Assembly (NCBI GenBank): GCA_025330725.1
Contig: JAIWND010000018.1
Location: 124,001-188,000, forward strand
Length of the DNA: 64,000 nt
Direction of reading: 5' to 3'
DNA from: Chlamydoabsidia padenii
Lineage: Eukaryota > Mucoromycota > Mucoromycetes > Mucorales > Cunninghamellaceae
The notes beneath the pieces are model-generated. The model did no database searches and was not told the origin of the DNA. It saw nothing but the letters and a program-made list of their open reading frames with translations. Positions within the stretch are counted from its first letter, which is position 1. Every line of letters starts with the position of its first letter. This document shows positions 1 to 13,817 of this stretch, piece by piece. The translations under genes were made by a program, and so were the position numbers.

Positions 1-639
1 GCCATTGTCTTCTTCACACTATGGTACCTTGGCTTTTACCTGATCGGGGCAGTGGGAGGATTGGCGCTGGGACTCTATATCTGTTGCTGGAAAGAAAACC
101 TGGTGATTGAAAACCTGGTGGCCCGAGCGTGTTTCCTGGCCGGCATGTGTGTTGTCTTTGCCGCTCTCACTTTCTTTTTGGAACGCTATGTGATTCTGTT
201 TGCCACCAGTTTTGTCGGTGCCTATCTCTTCTTTGTCGGTGTCGATGTCTTGGCACGAACGGGGTATGTGGCGGGTATTCGGTCCATCATTGATCGTAAT
301 CCACTCCATACCGTGCATTATGTGCTCGATCGCGACGTTTATCTCTTGTTGGCTTTCACCATTGTCTTGTTCTTGATCTCTTTTGGTTGGCAGGCTTTGA
401 TTAATCATGGAAGGTACTTTGGTATTCGGTATACTCATGGTGGTGGTGGTGGTGGTGGTGGGTTGAAATCCGCTGCGGTCACTGCTCTCGCCGCCGCCGC
501 AACTGCTGCCGCTGCGACTCATTTGGCTGATGAACATCATTCGTCTCATCACGCTTCACGTGCTCCGTCACCGCCTCATGAAGAGCATCCTCCTCCAGCT
601 TCCACTCATGAAGACAAGCATGAACATGGTGATCATTAG
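1..639 (+). CDS. TMEM198/TM7SF3-like multi-spanning membrane protein, C-terminal part
   Basis: The frame is open from base 1 to a TAG at 637-639, so the 5' end lies outside the window. The visible 212 residues contain several hydrophobic helices (FFTLWYLGFYLIGAVGG; FLAGMCVVFAALTFFL; FATSFVGAYLFFVGVDVL; LLLAFTIVLFLISFGW) arranged like the DUF4203/TMEM198 domain, including a YVILFATSFVGAYL segment typical of it. The tail after the last helix is low complexity: a run of glycines encoded by a GGT repeat near 438-461, an Ala stretch, then a His/Ser/Pro/Glu-rich C-terminus. The family is widespread in fungi and its molecular role is poorly defined. Membrane location follows from the helices. The family assignment is by eye. 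Confidence 0.7.
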   Translation, partial: AIVFFTLWYLGFYLIGAVGGLALGLYICCWKENLVIENLVARACFLAGMCVVFAALTFFLERYVILFATSFVGAYLFFVGVDVLARTGYVAGIRSIIDRNPLHTVHYVLDRDVYLLLAFTIVLFLISFGWQALINHGRYFGIRYTHGGGGGGGGLKSAAVTALAAAATAAAATHLADEHHSSHHASRAPSPPHEEHPPPASTHEDKHEHGDH

Positions 640-1424
640 GTACATATCATGCAGGATCGAATTGTAAAGCGGCGATTCAAAATAGTAGTATCTTTTTTTT
701 TTTTTATCAATAAACACCATAATTGTCATTTTTTATGATGATTCTTTTAGACTTAAATAAACACTGGGTTGGGGGGGGGGAAATAAAGAAGGGATTGGGG
801 GGGGGGAATACCGATCAATGAATGATTAGTATACCATTGATAACCGCTTTGAAAATCATCGGCTGGATTTCAATTTCTTCGACTTGGTCTTGATGCAACT
901 CACATAGTAGATGGAGGTACACTACAACATATATGTTTTTCTTTTTGTTTAAGAATACATAAAAGTGCTAGTTGTTTCAAAAGTGCGGGGGGGGGGAGTA
1001 CGACGATGGTTCGCCTGGATTCATTCATGCATATGCAAAAGATATTCAACCCCCGATTATCTTTATTATTATTATTTTTATGCAAAGACCCGAATAAATA
1101 ATGTGTAAGACATGATTACAATTTACTTCATAACAATATCCATTTTTATTAATAAAAAGTACAGTATATAAACTAGTTAACTACTATGTTACAGTATGTG
1201 TTCACTTTAGCAAGCATAAGATCCTGTTGTCACACAAGTTTACAGTGGTGTAGAGATTCCAGTATTTATTAAGTAATTAAAAGATTAAGATAAGATGTGT
1301 ATTAAAAGTAAAAAAGAGAATAAATACACCTATTCCAAAAGACATGGTCATAAGATAAAGTTACTCAAAGAAGGATGTAAATAACTATATAATGTAATGG
1401 GGGCGAGTAAGGTATATGGAGTGA

Positions 1425-1459
<35 letters not shown>

Positions 1460-1482
1460 TGATAAAGGGAGGGGGTAAACAA
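640..1482. other. Intergenic, convergent 3' ends
   Basis: This lies between the 3' ends of the TMEM198-like gene and MVP1. It holds several G homopolymers of 8-9 bases (near 771, 798 and 990), an A run at about 1431-1456, and AT-rich sequence with AATAAA-like signals. I see no gene. Confidence 0.6.
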
Positions 1483-3912
1483 CTAGACAAAAGTATGGTA
1501 ATCATCGTCCAGTTCTTGTTGTAAAGATTTCCACCGATGGCATTGTTCAGAGGCCCATTTGTATTGTTGTCGTACGAGATCTTGATACATTAGGGAGATA
1601 AATACTTGTTGCTTGTGCAAGTAAGTCAGTTCGGAAGCCAGGCAAGAATGAATGAATAGTAAACGATGCTGATGGAGTGATTCTCGAACATGATCCTAAA
1701 AAGTCAAAGGGATTAGTACAAACAATAAAGTATATAAAGCAACTCTTTTCATTACCCTTTTCAATATATTGTTAATCTGATTATTCGAGAGTTGCCTTTG
1801 ATGATGATATACCATGGTTGGCAAGATCTGTGCTGATGGCACTGTCGGTTGATTGTCAATGATCATTTGTGCAGCAATGGATTTGGGAATAGTATGTTGT
1901 TGATCGGCAATGGTTTCTAATAGTTGATCCCTCCTGTTGAGCATGTCTTTAAAGGATATAAATAGATGACGATGATAATTGAGTTGTTCGGTAAATGTGT
2001 TGGTCAATGATAGTGCCTTGTCGTCCAATAATCTAGCCACTGCTTGCATTGATTGAGCGACCTTTTCATGTCCCTGGTATGGATCACTTGTTGATGATGA
2101 GTGTTCGTTTTGTTGTTGTTGTTGTTGTTGTTCATCTTCAGCCATGACACTAGATATAGTTGGAGGGGGGGGGAGGATAAAAAAGATCAGTATGACTCTC
2201 TTTTTTATTTATTTATAAAAGTGTATAGGGTCACCTGAGAATGATACTGTATCGAATGAATTCATTAGCTTCACCTTGTTCATTGGAGGCCAGTTGTTGT
2301 ATTGATGTTATCATATTATCATAGCTTTTGATAGCAGGTGTGATCCGTCGTTGCAGTCGTTTCAACCGATCGGGCATATCGTGAGGAATGTTGGTCCTCA
2401 AACTATCGATGTCTGACATTGTTCGAATAAATTCATCGTCCATACTAGGTCGATGTGTCTTCCACCATTGTTGAAGGTCCTATAGGGGGGGGGTAGGAGG
2501 ATCAAATTGAGTTACCAAAAGGATATAGTACAAGCACCTATAAGTTAATTTACCTGATAGGATAGAAACGCCTCTACTAATTCATCTTTACCAAGAACTG
2601 GATGCCTTTCCAGAGAGTTCATAAATCGAGCCAGTCCACGACGTCTTTTTTCCAAAAACCCATCATTTGCTATATAAAAAGTAAATCATGTGGGTGACTT
2701 TTTTTTTTCTTTCTAGACATTCGATCCTTTTTTTTATTTATTTTTTACCTTTAATCTTCTTTGGTGGCAAGTTTGGTACCGATCGCAAAGGATACCGTTT
2801 TAAAAGACTTGACCAAAGTAAATAGAATTCGCTGTATCGTCGAGTCACCGAGATCCCACCGTGTTGACTTGTTACGAGGTACCTGACATGCTTGAACAAT
2901 CGACCTTCTTTTTGAGGAATTAGAGTCACTGTGATCAGATCCATGTCCAGATACCATTGATAGTCCTTTACTGTATCCTTTTTACTTGAATTGGTTGGTT
3001 TCCGTTGTTGTATAGACCTGTTCCTTGTATGGTTTTCATCATCACCACGGTCATTAGGATTGGTATCCTGGGGCTGTTGTAACATGGTTGTGGATGAGAT
3101 GACGGAATACCATAGTGAGGAAGAGATTGACGGTGAAGGTGTGGTGTCAAAGAGAGTTTTGTCAGGGAGCTTGGGAATAGGAAGATCTATAGGGAGATGG
3201 ATAAAAAGGAGAGAATAGGAATACTATTAGATCAAAGGATCATTGTGATTCAATTTCTATACCATACCTAATCGTTTCTGATACACATTCTCCAGAGTCA
3301 AGTCTATATATAGATAATAGGTTATCAAAGTGATATGGTTATCAAAATATGTCTTACATGGGAGGCTTTACCTAATCCATGTTGACTACAAGCCAATAAA
3401 GCCAAAGCCAAATCAAATTGGATCCTGTTGAGATACGACGGTGGGGAAAGAGAATCACCACTAACTAATGATACTATCTGCATATAGTTGTCAGTAGTTT
3501 TGCATAAGACAGTACTTTTTTTTTCCTTCCTTTCTTTACCTTTTCCGATATCAAAGAGTCCCCATTGGCACTGTCCAATAAGTGTGTGAGAGCGGATACA
3601 GCAACAAGAGAAGGTTGATGATGGTTGGATATCAAATTATAATAGTCATCGTATATAGTAGGCAAGTCAACATTGTCTAAAAATCAAAAATAAATAAAAA
3701 GGGTTAATAGACCATAGTATGAATTCATAATGTGTTTTTGACTTTTTCAATAAAGCTAAACTCACGTTAGTCTACCTACGTAGTATAGAGTCTGGTGTCA
3801 GTGTAGTTTTCCAGGGGTCTTGTTGTTCTTGTTTATCGTATTCTACAGAGGTCGTAAGGGTCGAGAATTGAGTGTTCATGTAGTTGAGGTCATCTTGGTC
3901 AAATATCGACAT
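1483..3912 (-). CDS. MVP1: Sorting nexin Mvp1/SNX8 (PX-BAR)
   Basis: Nine exons join in frame to 605 residues: 3912-3780, 3676-3540, 3477-3372, 3303-3268, 3186-2749, 2669-2554, 2479-2235, 2149-1756 and 1695-1483. The start is MSIFDQDDLNYM. The PX domain is in exon 5 (DLITVTLIPQKEGRLFKHVRY, then RRYSEFYLLWSSLLKRYP and VPNLPPKKI), with the family phrase FLEKRRRGLARFMNSL spanning the next exon. A BAR-type helical region follows, ending RQQYKWASEQCHRW. Mvp1 binds phosphoinositides on endosomes and forms tubules for retromer-independent recycling and vacuolar sorting. The N-terminal segment PSYLNRIQFDLALALLA also matches the family. An oddity is a Q run just after the start of exon 8. Family identity is firm. 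Start and exon joins rest on frame and splice consensus. Confidence 0.93.
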
Positions 3913-4161
3913 GGTTAAAGCGGAGAGAAAAAGAAGAAGAAAAAAAAAAAAAAGTGGGAGCTGCTTTTTAAAAATTGAGAGTGGCGGGATGACACGAAAG
4001 CTATTTATTTGTTTTCCCAATTCGCTGCGCGTCCTTTTTCTTTCTTTCACCCGACTTTTTTTTTTTTTTTCTAAATCCATCCTCAGGTATGTTTATACAT
4101 TGTTGATCTTATTCTGTATACTTATCTCTCTCTCTTTTTTTTTTTTTTTTAGTCTATCACT

Positions 4162-5224
4162 ATGCTCGAAGCCCGTCTTAACGAAGCCAAACTTCTCAAA
4201 GCTGTCTTGGAAGCCATCAAGGAACTCGTATCTGAATGCAACTTTGACTGTAATGATTCTGGTATTGCTTTACAAGCCATGGATAACTCTCATGTCGCTC
4301 TGGTGGCTATGATGCTTCGCTCTGATGGTTTCGATCCTTACCGCTGTGACCGCAACTTGCCTTTGGGTGTCAATTTGACCAGTTTAAACAAGATCTTGAA
4401 GTGTGCTCGTCCCACTGATATCACTACTTTGAAGGCCAACGATAACGGTGATGTATTAAGCTTGGTATTTGAAAGCAAAGGTAAAAAATTTTAAAAAAAA
4501 AATGGGGGGGGGGGCTAATGAACTTGATTGATGACGGGATCCTTTTTGCTATTCTTTATAGACAGCGACAAGATTAGTGAATATGATTTGAAACTCATGG
4601 ATATTGACAGTGAACACTTGGGTATTCCAGACACCACATACGATGCCGTTGTACACATGTCTTCTGTGCGATTCCAAGAAACCGTCCGCGACCTACAACA
4701 AATTAGTGACTCTGGTAAAATAAAAAGACAACACACTCTGAACAAGACTTGACTAACCACTCCCCTCCTGATTGACCATAGTTAACATCGAATGTACAAA
4801 GGAAGGTATCAAGTTCTCTTGTGAAGGTGAAGTTGGTAAAGGTGGTATCACTTTGAAGGCTGGTGGGTCTGTTGACAGTGTAAGTTGAATACAACAAAAA
4901 CAATGACATGATGATAACTAACCCATCTCTGTTGGATGGAATTAATAGGAAGATGATTCGACAGTCATTGAACTTCAAAGCAGTGTATCCATGACCTTCT
5001 CAATCAAATACCTTGTCAACTTTACCAAAGCAACTCCTCTGTCAAGCCGTGTCAGCCTCAGCCTCTCAAATGAAGTACCTTTATTGGTGGAATACAAACT
5101 CGGTGATCTGGGATATGTCCGCTATTATTTGGTAAGTGGAATTATTACTGATAGAAAAAAGGATCATTCTAACCTCCCTCCCTCCCTTTACATATAATAG
5201 GCTCCCAAGATTGGCGAAGAATAG
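4162..5224 (+). CDS. POL30: Proliferating cell nuclear antigen (DNA sliding clamp)
   Basis: Five exons (4162-4480, 4562-4714, 4782-4879, 4949-5131, 5201-5224) give exactly 258 residues, the normal PCNA length. The start [18 protein letters not shown], the centre [19 protein letters not shown], the interdomain region and the C-terminal [17 protein letters not shown] followed by APKIGEE are diagnostic. PCNA forms a homotrimeric ring that tethers DNA polymerases and recruits repair factors in the nucleus. The gene is divergent from MVP1 across about 250 bp. That interval carries CT-rich runs, a GGCGGGATGACA sequence near 3981 and a TTCGCTGCGCG sequence near 4020 that recalls cell-cycle promoter elements. 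Nothing is broken. Intron 1 contains a run of ten G beside its donor side. Confidence 0.97.
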
Positions 5225-5393
5225 AATAGATCTTTGTTTTCCCCAGTCCACATAACATTTAGTTGTAGCACCATTCACCCCCTCAATCTACTCATATTAT
5301 TCTTTCAAAATACAATAAAATTTATGATCCATTAATGATTGGCTTTGCTTTGGTATGACTTGGAAACGGTGATGTATCATGCAAAACGGAAGA

Positions 5394-5405
5394 GCGGGAT
5401 TTGAA
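5394..5405 (+). promoter_or_regulatory. CGGGATTTGAA box (exact)
   Basis: Exact GCGGGATTTGAA. An ATCATGCA sequence ends 11 bp before it. The nearest annotated gene is PCNA, whose 3' end is 170 bp away, so no target gene is evident. Confidence 0.5.
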
Positions 5406-6204
5406 TTTACTGGAGCCCAACTATCCAAAATAACCAGACAAAAGTCCATCACTTGAAAGAAAGAAAGGAAGGATTAGAAAAGGAGGCGCCACTTACGGTT
5501 TATACGTCAGACAGGTTTTTTACTACCCGGATTATTCCAAGTTGGGGTCATAATAGCAAGAGAATCAGAGGAAAAATCAGCAGCAGCATGGTTATGGGTG
5601 CGCACGAATCCAAGCACAGAGACCGGATGTTTCTAGACGCATGAACACTTGGTTGCCGAAATATGTTGCATACAACACTTTGCAGCTTTGGCGTCAAGTT
5701 GTCATCATTCATGTCAAAATTGACCAGAGTTCTTAACCGCACTTCAATTGGCATCCAGAGCGGGGGTTGAATACATAAAATGAATACAGTACACAAAATA
5801 GATTGTCAGGCACGTCTTTTCTTAGCCTTCTTTCGATACCTTTACCTTTTGTTCATCGTTGCAGAGTTGATAGCTATATAAAGAAAGAAAAGAAGAGGAA
5901 TAGAGATCACTATCTTTTTATTCAAAACGTTGCTTTTTTTTTTTTTGTTTCACTGTGTGTCAACGACGCGGAGATGCATGTGGGAAGATAATCGGGTTTT
6001 GAATTTAGCAAGAGTAACGAAATTTCAGCTGACACCGCTTTCACATCCCAAAAACAAAGTCTATGGCTTCTATAGCCCACCCAACAACCGATAATGCATA
6101 GTCAACCCCCAATCCATGCAAATGTACCTATACCTGTATGGCCCACCTAATCAATTCCCCCCGCACCTTGTCCTAATGATAGGCTCACAGGGTAGCGAAA
6201 TTTG

Positions 6205-6257
6205 ATTCATGCAAGTGAAGGCGGTATTTCAATTTCAGATCCCGATCTTGCATGAAT
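6205..6257. repeat. 11-bp perfect inverted repeat around TTCATGCA
   Basis: ATTCATGCAAG at 6205-6215 is the exact reverse complement of CTTGCATGAAT at 6247-6257, with a 31-nt spacer. It could form a hairpin or a pair of binding sites. TTCATGCA recurs elsewhere in the window. Confidence 0.6.
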
Positions 6258-6405
6258 TTCCCAATCCAGCAAATCAAGTGTCGTTGTCAGGGATAGTCTA
6301 CAAGAGGAGCATTTCACGTTTGAAAAAAAAAAACCAGAGTCTTTTCATCATGCCTACACTATAACAACAGCCGTCATACGTAGCCTAATTACATACAGAC
6401 GCCAG

Positions 6406-7849
6406 CTAGAGCCCAACAAGGGACGCCAGTCGGCGACCCGGTCGTTTATTGACAAAAAAAAAAAAAAAAAGGATTGGGTAAAAAGGATAAACTATACTAC
6501 CAAACAATCTACAGCATTACATCTGGGTAAATCATGTTATTAGCAGAAGGATCAGATGGAGAAGAGGAAGAAGACAATGGGACGGCCACATACAGGTTTG
6601 CCGAATCAGTAACACGAGACAATACAAAATATAACTGACCATGGGTGAATACGTTTTGTTTCAAGTTTGCCCCTGGATTTTGTGCATGGTCATGGCAAAG
6701 GCAGGACAGACAGGCAATTGTCAGTGATGCAGGGTTACTTGGATTCTTTACTTGTAAAGTGAATTCTTCGAATCAGGAAATCCTTGTTGTTGCCCAAACG
6801 ATCGTACTTGAATAGAGTGTTGTGATAGCTTGACCACATACACCCATTACAAATACCATGTTCCACATCGAGATTTCAAAAGACAATCAATGACATGCCG
6901 ACGTTGATGGTGAGGAGGTGGCCGGTTATACCATTCGGATACAATGAGTGAAAGAATTCCACAGGATAGAGTAGTTGAAGGAATCGTCGATGAGAGCGTC
7001 CATTGATTCGTATGTCTTGGCTTCACCGGGGAAAGATACCGTTGCTTCAAGGTGGATACAAATGCATTTTTCGTCGTGAGGATGGTACGGGTGGCATAAA
7101 AAGAGGGACTTTATCTGAGATCAGGGTATATTTTGTTGATAATGGTTGCAAAGTCGGTGTCCGTAATCCAAGACAAAAGAGGTTCTGGAGGAGGATGTGG
7201 CAATGTGATGTTGATGTTGCAGCACATACTGAAGACAGGATTCGTGTTACTGGAGATTGTGGGGTTTTTTTTTTTCTGATAGCCACAACTGTTGCAGGCA
7301 ACGTCCATCCCAGGCAGCGTTAATTTGGACCATCCATATGACACACGTCGGGTTCAAACATGATTGAATGAGTGACTTGACGCAGCTTTTCGATACCATG
7401 GACCATGTTCGGCGTTTTCAATAGTGGTCTTTGCTTGGCACAGACCATGATTCCTTCTTCCATGCGATGTTGCGCCGCATCCTTTACAACGTTGATTAGT
7501 CACACCTCATTATGATAAAAGTAACGCCGATTAGTATACATGATTAAATATGAATTGTATGGTGTCTATTTTACCTTCAGTTGCATTTTCACTTGGATTA
7601 CCAGGACAAAGACGATGTGTTGATCTTCAAGGTGAAGTAGACTGGCGTCTTGGACAGTTCCCTAAAACAACAAAAGACAATTGGTTAGTCCACCTTCAAC
7701 CAAAACCATATGGTTTCCTTTTTTTTTTTTTTAGCATACGTGCTATTCTTCTTCTGACATTCCTTGATTGCGTAGTAGATTCACCATCAAGATGTCCGGA
7801 CATGGCAAAGGTCATTGGAGGAAGGAATCGATAAAAGATGTGAAGCCCT

Positions 7850-7855
<6 letters not shown>
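6406..7855 (-). mobile_element. Decayed Helitron (Rep/helicase remnant) with 3' hairpin
   Basis: Several minus-strand fragments match Helitron proteins in the correct order but in shifting frames with stops. Near 7690-7600 is a zinc-knuckle-like fragment (ARNCPRR, then STHRLCPGNPSEN). Near 7344-7110 is the N-terminal Cys block (GMDVACNSCGY, FSMCC, LPHPPPEPLLSW). Near 7090-6990 is ILTTKNAFV followed by FPGEAKTYESMD. Near 6960-6850 is LTINVGMSLIVF, then NLDVEHGICNG. Near 6700-6520 is FAMTMHKIQGQT, then VFTHGQLYFVLSRV, which is PIF1-type helicase motif VI and the terminal motif. The Rep HUH motif and the Walker A/B region are absent, so a large internal deletion is likely. Downstream, an 8-bp hairpin (one mismatch, 6420-6439), 10 nt and CTAG (6406-6409) resemble a Helitron 3' end, but the next base is C rather than the expected T. 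The 5' end was not found. Confidence 0.75.

Positions 7856-7901
<46 letters not shown>
7855..7901 (+). repeat. 47-nt poly(A) tract
   Basis: This is an uninterrupted run of 47 A, the longest homopolymer in the window. It lies at the upstream edge of the Helitron remnant. A retrotransposed 3' end is possible, but I see no matching upstream body or target duplication. Confidence 0.8.
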
Positions 7902-7903
<2 letters not shown>

Positions 7904-8043
7904 GTGTAGATGAAGTAAAGAGAGGAAAAGAAATTTCACAAAAAAAAGGAACAATGCAATTTTATTCCGCTTGTCGGGAAATGGCGACCGTTGATGGCCA
8001 GACTGTCCATTTATTTGCATCGATCAATTCTGGATTCCGATAA

Positions 8044-8429
8044 AGTTCAAACAATGTGTCATTGGTCAATCAGCATTTGTAAAAAAAAAAAAAAGGTAGG
8101 ACAGTTAAAATTAAACAACGCTTCAATCAGGCATAGTAAAGGGAGTCGGGAATAGATTTTTATTATACTGTAGAAAAGACATTCAAATCCAGCTTATACA
8201 ATTAGCCAAGTACCCTTACTTCTTTAGTAGTGTCAAATAACTGGACTGAATTAAAGGCAGTGGTATACTTGGTTGCAAATAGAGCGTCTACTGCTCAGGT
8301 GATATCAGAGTGGTTGATCCTTAATGTGGGGTAAAAAAGTAAAAAAGTAAACTCCGATATGACCCCCCCTCTGTCAATTTCTTTTTCTTTTCACCCTTTT
8401 CTCTCCATTCATTAATCTATCACTTGTTT
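8044..8429. other. Intergenic
   Basis: AT-rich sequence with a poly(A) run near 8080. A CT-rich segment at 8365-8440 resembles the leaders found upstream of genes here. No CDS was seen. Confidence 0.5.
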
Positions 8430-9480
8430 TGTCCATGCTTTATTGCGTCTCAAGGTAAGAACTACACTCTATTGACTATACTGCTATTGCTAAATACTAC
8501 TCTTTTTGAACAAGGGTAATTAAACATAGTTGATAGCAACCACGGTGATACCATACTTTATATTTGCTCTAGCTACAAAGAAACTGAAACAGGTAATAAA
8601 GAAGTGATGGATACTAATCAAAGGACTTGACCATATCAGAAATGATCCTTCCCTGACTGTGATCTACTACTCTCTAACATTTACTTTTATCAGATTTTGT
8701 CACGATGGGAAGGTGCACATTATAAACATGAAGACAGGATAATAGGATATGGTTACCACTCTACGATAAATGGACTATAATGATAAAGGATCGTTGGTGT
8801 AGGATATACTAACCTGGGCACCCTGATCCATTCAAACATAGACAAGCATGACATCTCTGGGGAGGGGATTTACATATATATAAAAAGAAACCTTCTCTCT
8901 CCCTTTGACTTGGTATCAGGTAAACAAGACATAGTATGATCTTTGTACTGACAATGTTTTCTTATAGTATATTGATCACGCCACTATTTCCATAAAGAAG
9001 TCTACATGCGGTGAAACAAGATCTCCCTTTACTTGGTCCTACTTTGATCAAACACACAACAATATGGACCTTGGTAAGAACACCCTTACCCATCCACATT
9101 AGGATACTAATATTTGATATCTGGGTATGTCTGTCAAGTAGATGAAGAGCCGATCTTTCGGCGGGGGAGTAAATCAATGGGTAGTAAGATGAATTCGAAC
9201 ACATGGCTCCCTCTCACTTTTTTTTTTTTTTTTTTTTAGTATTCAGACCCGACTCTATCAATGTAACACAGCCGCGTATCAACTGGTAAGAAGTAATACG
9301 GAAATAGATATGGGATGAATTAAAAAAACTTGCTGATAGGTTAAATCGATCTGATTAGAAACCTTCTTCCAACTCTTTGGGTGGAATGATTGCTTAAAAT
9401 CTTTATGACAAGTAGTATATATATATACTCTTTATTTTGTGATAAGGAATCATTAACGTTTGTATCTCTTACCTTTTCTC
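8430..9480 (+). ncRNA. Possible spliced non-coding transcript, perhaps a snoRNA host
   Basis: After a CT-rich leader there is a series of good splice signals without a continuing reading frame. A donor CAAG/GTAAGA is at 8455. Short exon-like pieces follow, with introns 8593-8693 (branch-like CTCTAAC) and 8713-8841 (branch-like ATACTAAC), and a long poly(T) acceptor near 9240. Joining the pieces gives early stops in the frames I tried. Inside the second of these introns, 8769-8832 has a 6-bp terminal stem (AATGGA/TCCATT), a C-box-like ATGATAA (8780-8786) and a D box CTGA (8823-8826), as in a C/D box snoRNA. Strand and extent are inferred. A decayed coding gene is the main alternative. Confidence 0.3.
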
Positions 9481-10111
9481 ATATGATTGGGTTACAATAA
9501 TCAAAAACAACATCACAAGCTCAATCAATAGTCTGGGATCACTGATTAGGGCAACCATAGATTGTTGGGCTAGGTCATCATCTTGTTAAAAAAAAACTTT
9601 GCTGCATGGGCACTTTGGTATTTTACAACAACTTGGGTCTGACATTTAGATTTAGACTTTATAGAAGAAATATGTGCGTAATAATAAACTTGTATTTGAT
9701 TGTAAAACCTTGTCTTAAAGTGTGGGGTGTGAAATCCAGATAACTCTATTCATTTACAGAAGACGCACAGATACGAATGACTAGGTTTGGTCGATAATTG
9801 AACATTAATGGGTGGGAAAGCAACATGGTGGAATCTTCTGTCAAAAAGAGAAAAGAGACTGTACTACCCTTGAAATTCTACGCATCAAGACAATGTATTT
9901 TTATTATATCTAGAATGATTCTATTTGTTTATTTAATATAAAGAGACAAGCCATATGTATATATGTAGTAGGCATAAAATATAATAAAGGGAGAGGAGAA
10001 GCATAGGATTATGTAAGAAGGTCTAAGTTATTCGAGTTGGACATGTGTGAGTTAGGGAGGGAATCATTATTAAAACTATATACAGAGTAGCCAACCAGTT
10101 GGAGACAGAGA
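9481..10111. other. Intergenic
   Basis: AT-rich sequence with no recognisable gene. Poly(A)-signal-like AATAAA sequences are compatible with the 3' end of the downstream minus-strand zinc-finger gene. Confidence 0.5.

Positions 10112-13817
<3,706 letters not shown>

Larger units (their letters stand above)
5225..6405. other. Intergenic region with a box, an inverted repeat and no supported gene
   Basis: This stretch contains an exact GCGGGATTTGAA box (5394-5405), a TATA-like sequence (about 5875-5883), and an 11-bp perfect inverted repeat (6205-6215 and 6247-6257). Short open frames on both strands show no recognisable motif. A minus-strand stretch near 5690-5790 looks weakly protein-like (LRTLVNFDMNDD) but has no partner exons that I could join. 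Confidence 0.5.

Noticed and set aside
7791..7836. MSGHGKGHWRKE, reminiscent of the histone H4 start
   Set aside because: Only the first seven residues resemble H4. The rest is unrelated, and the stretch lies antisense to the Helitron remnant, so it is probably chance.
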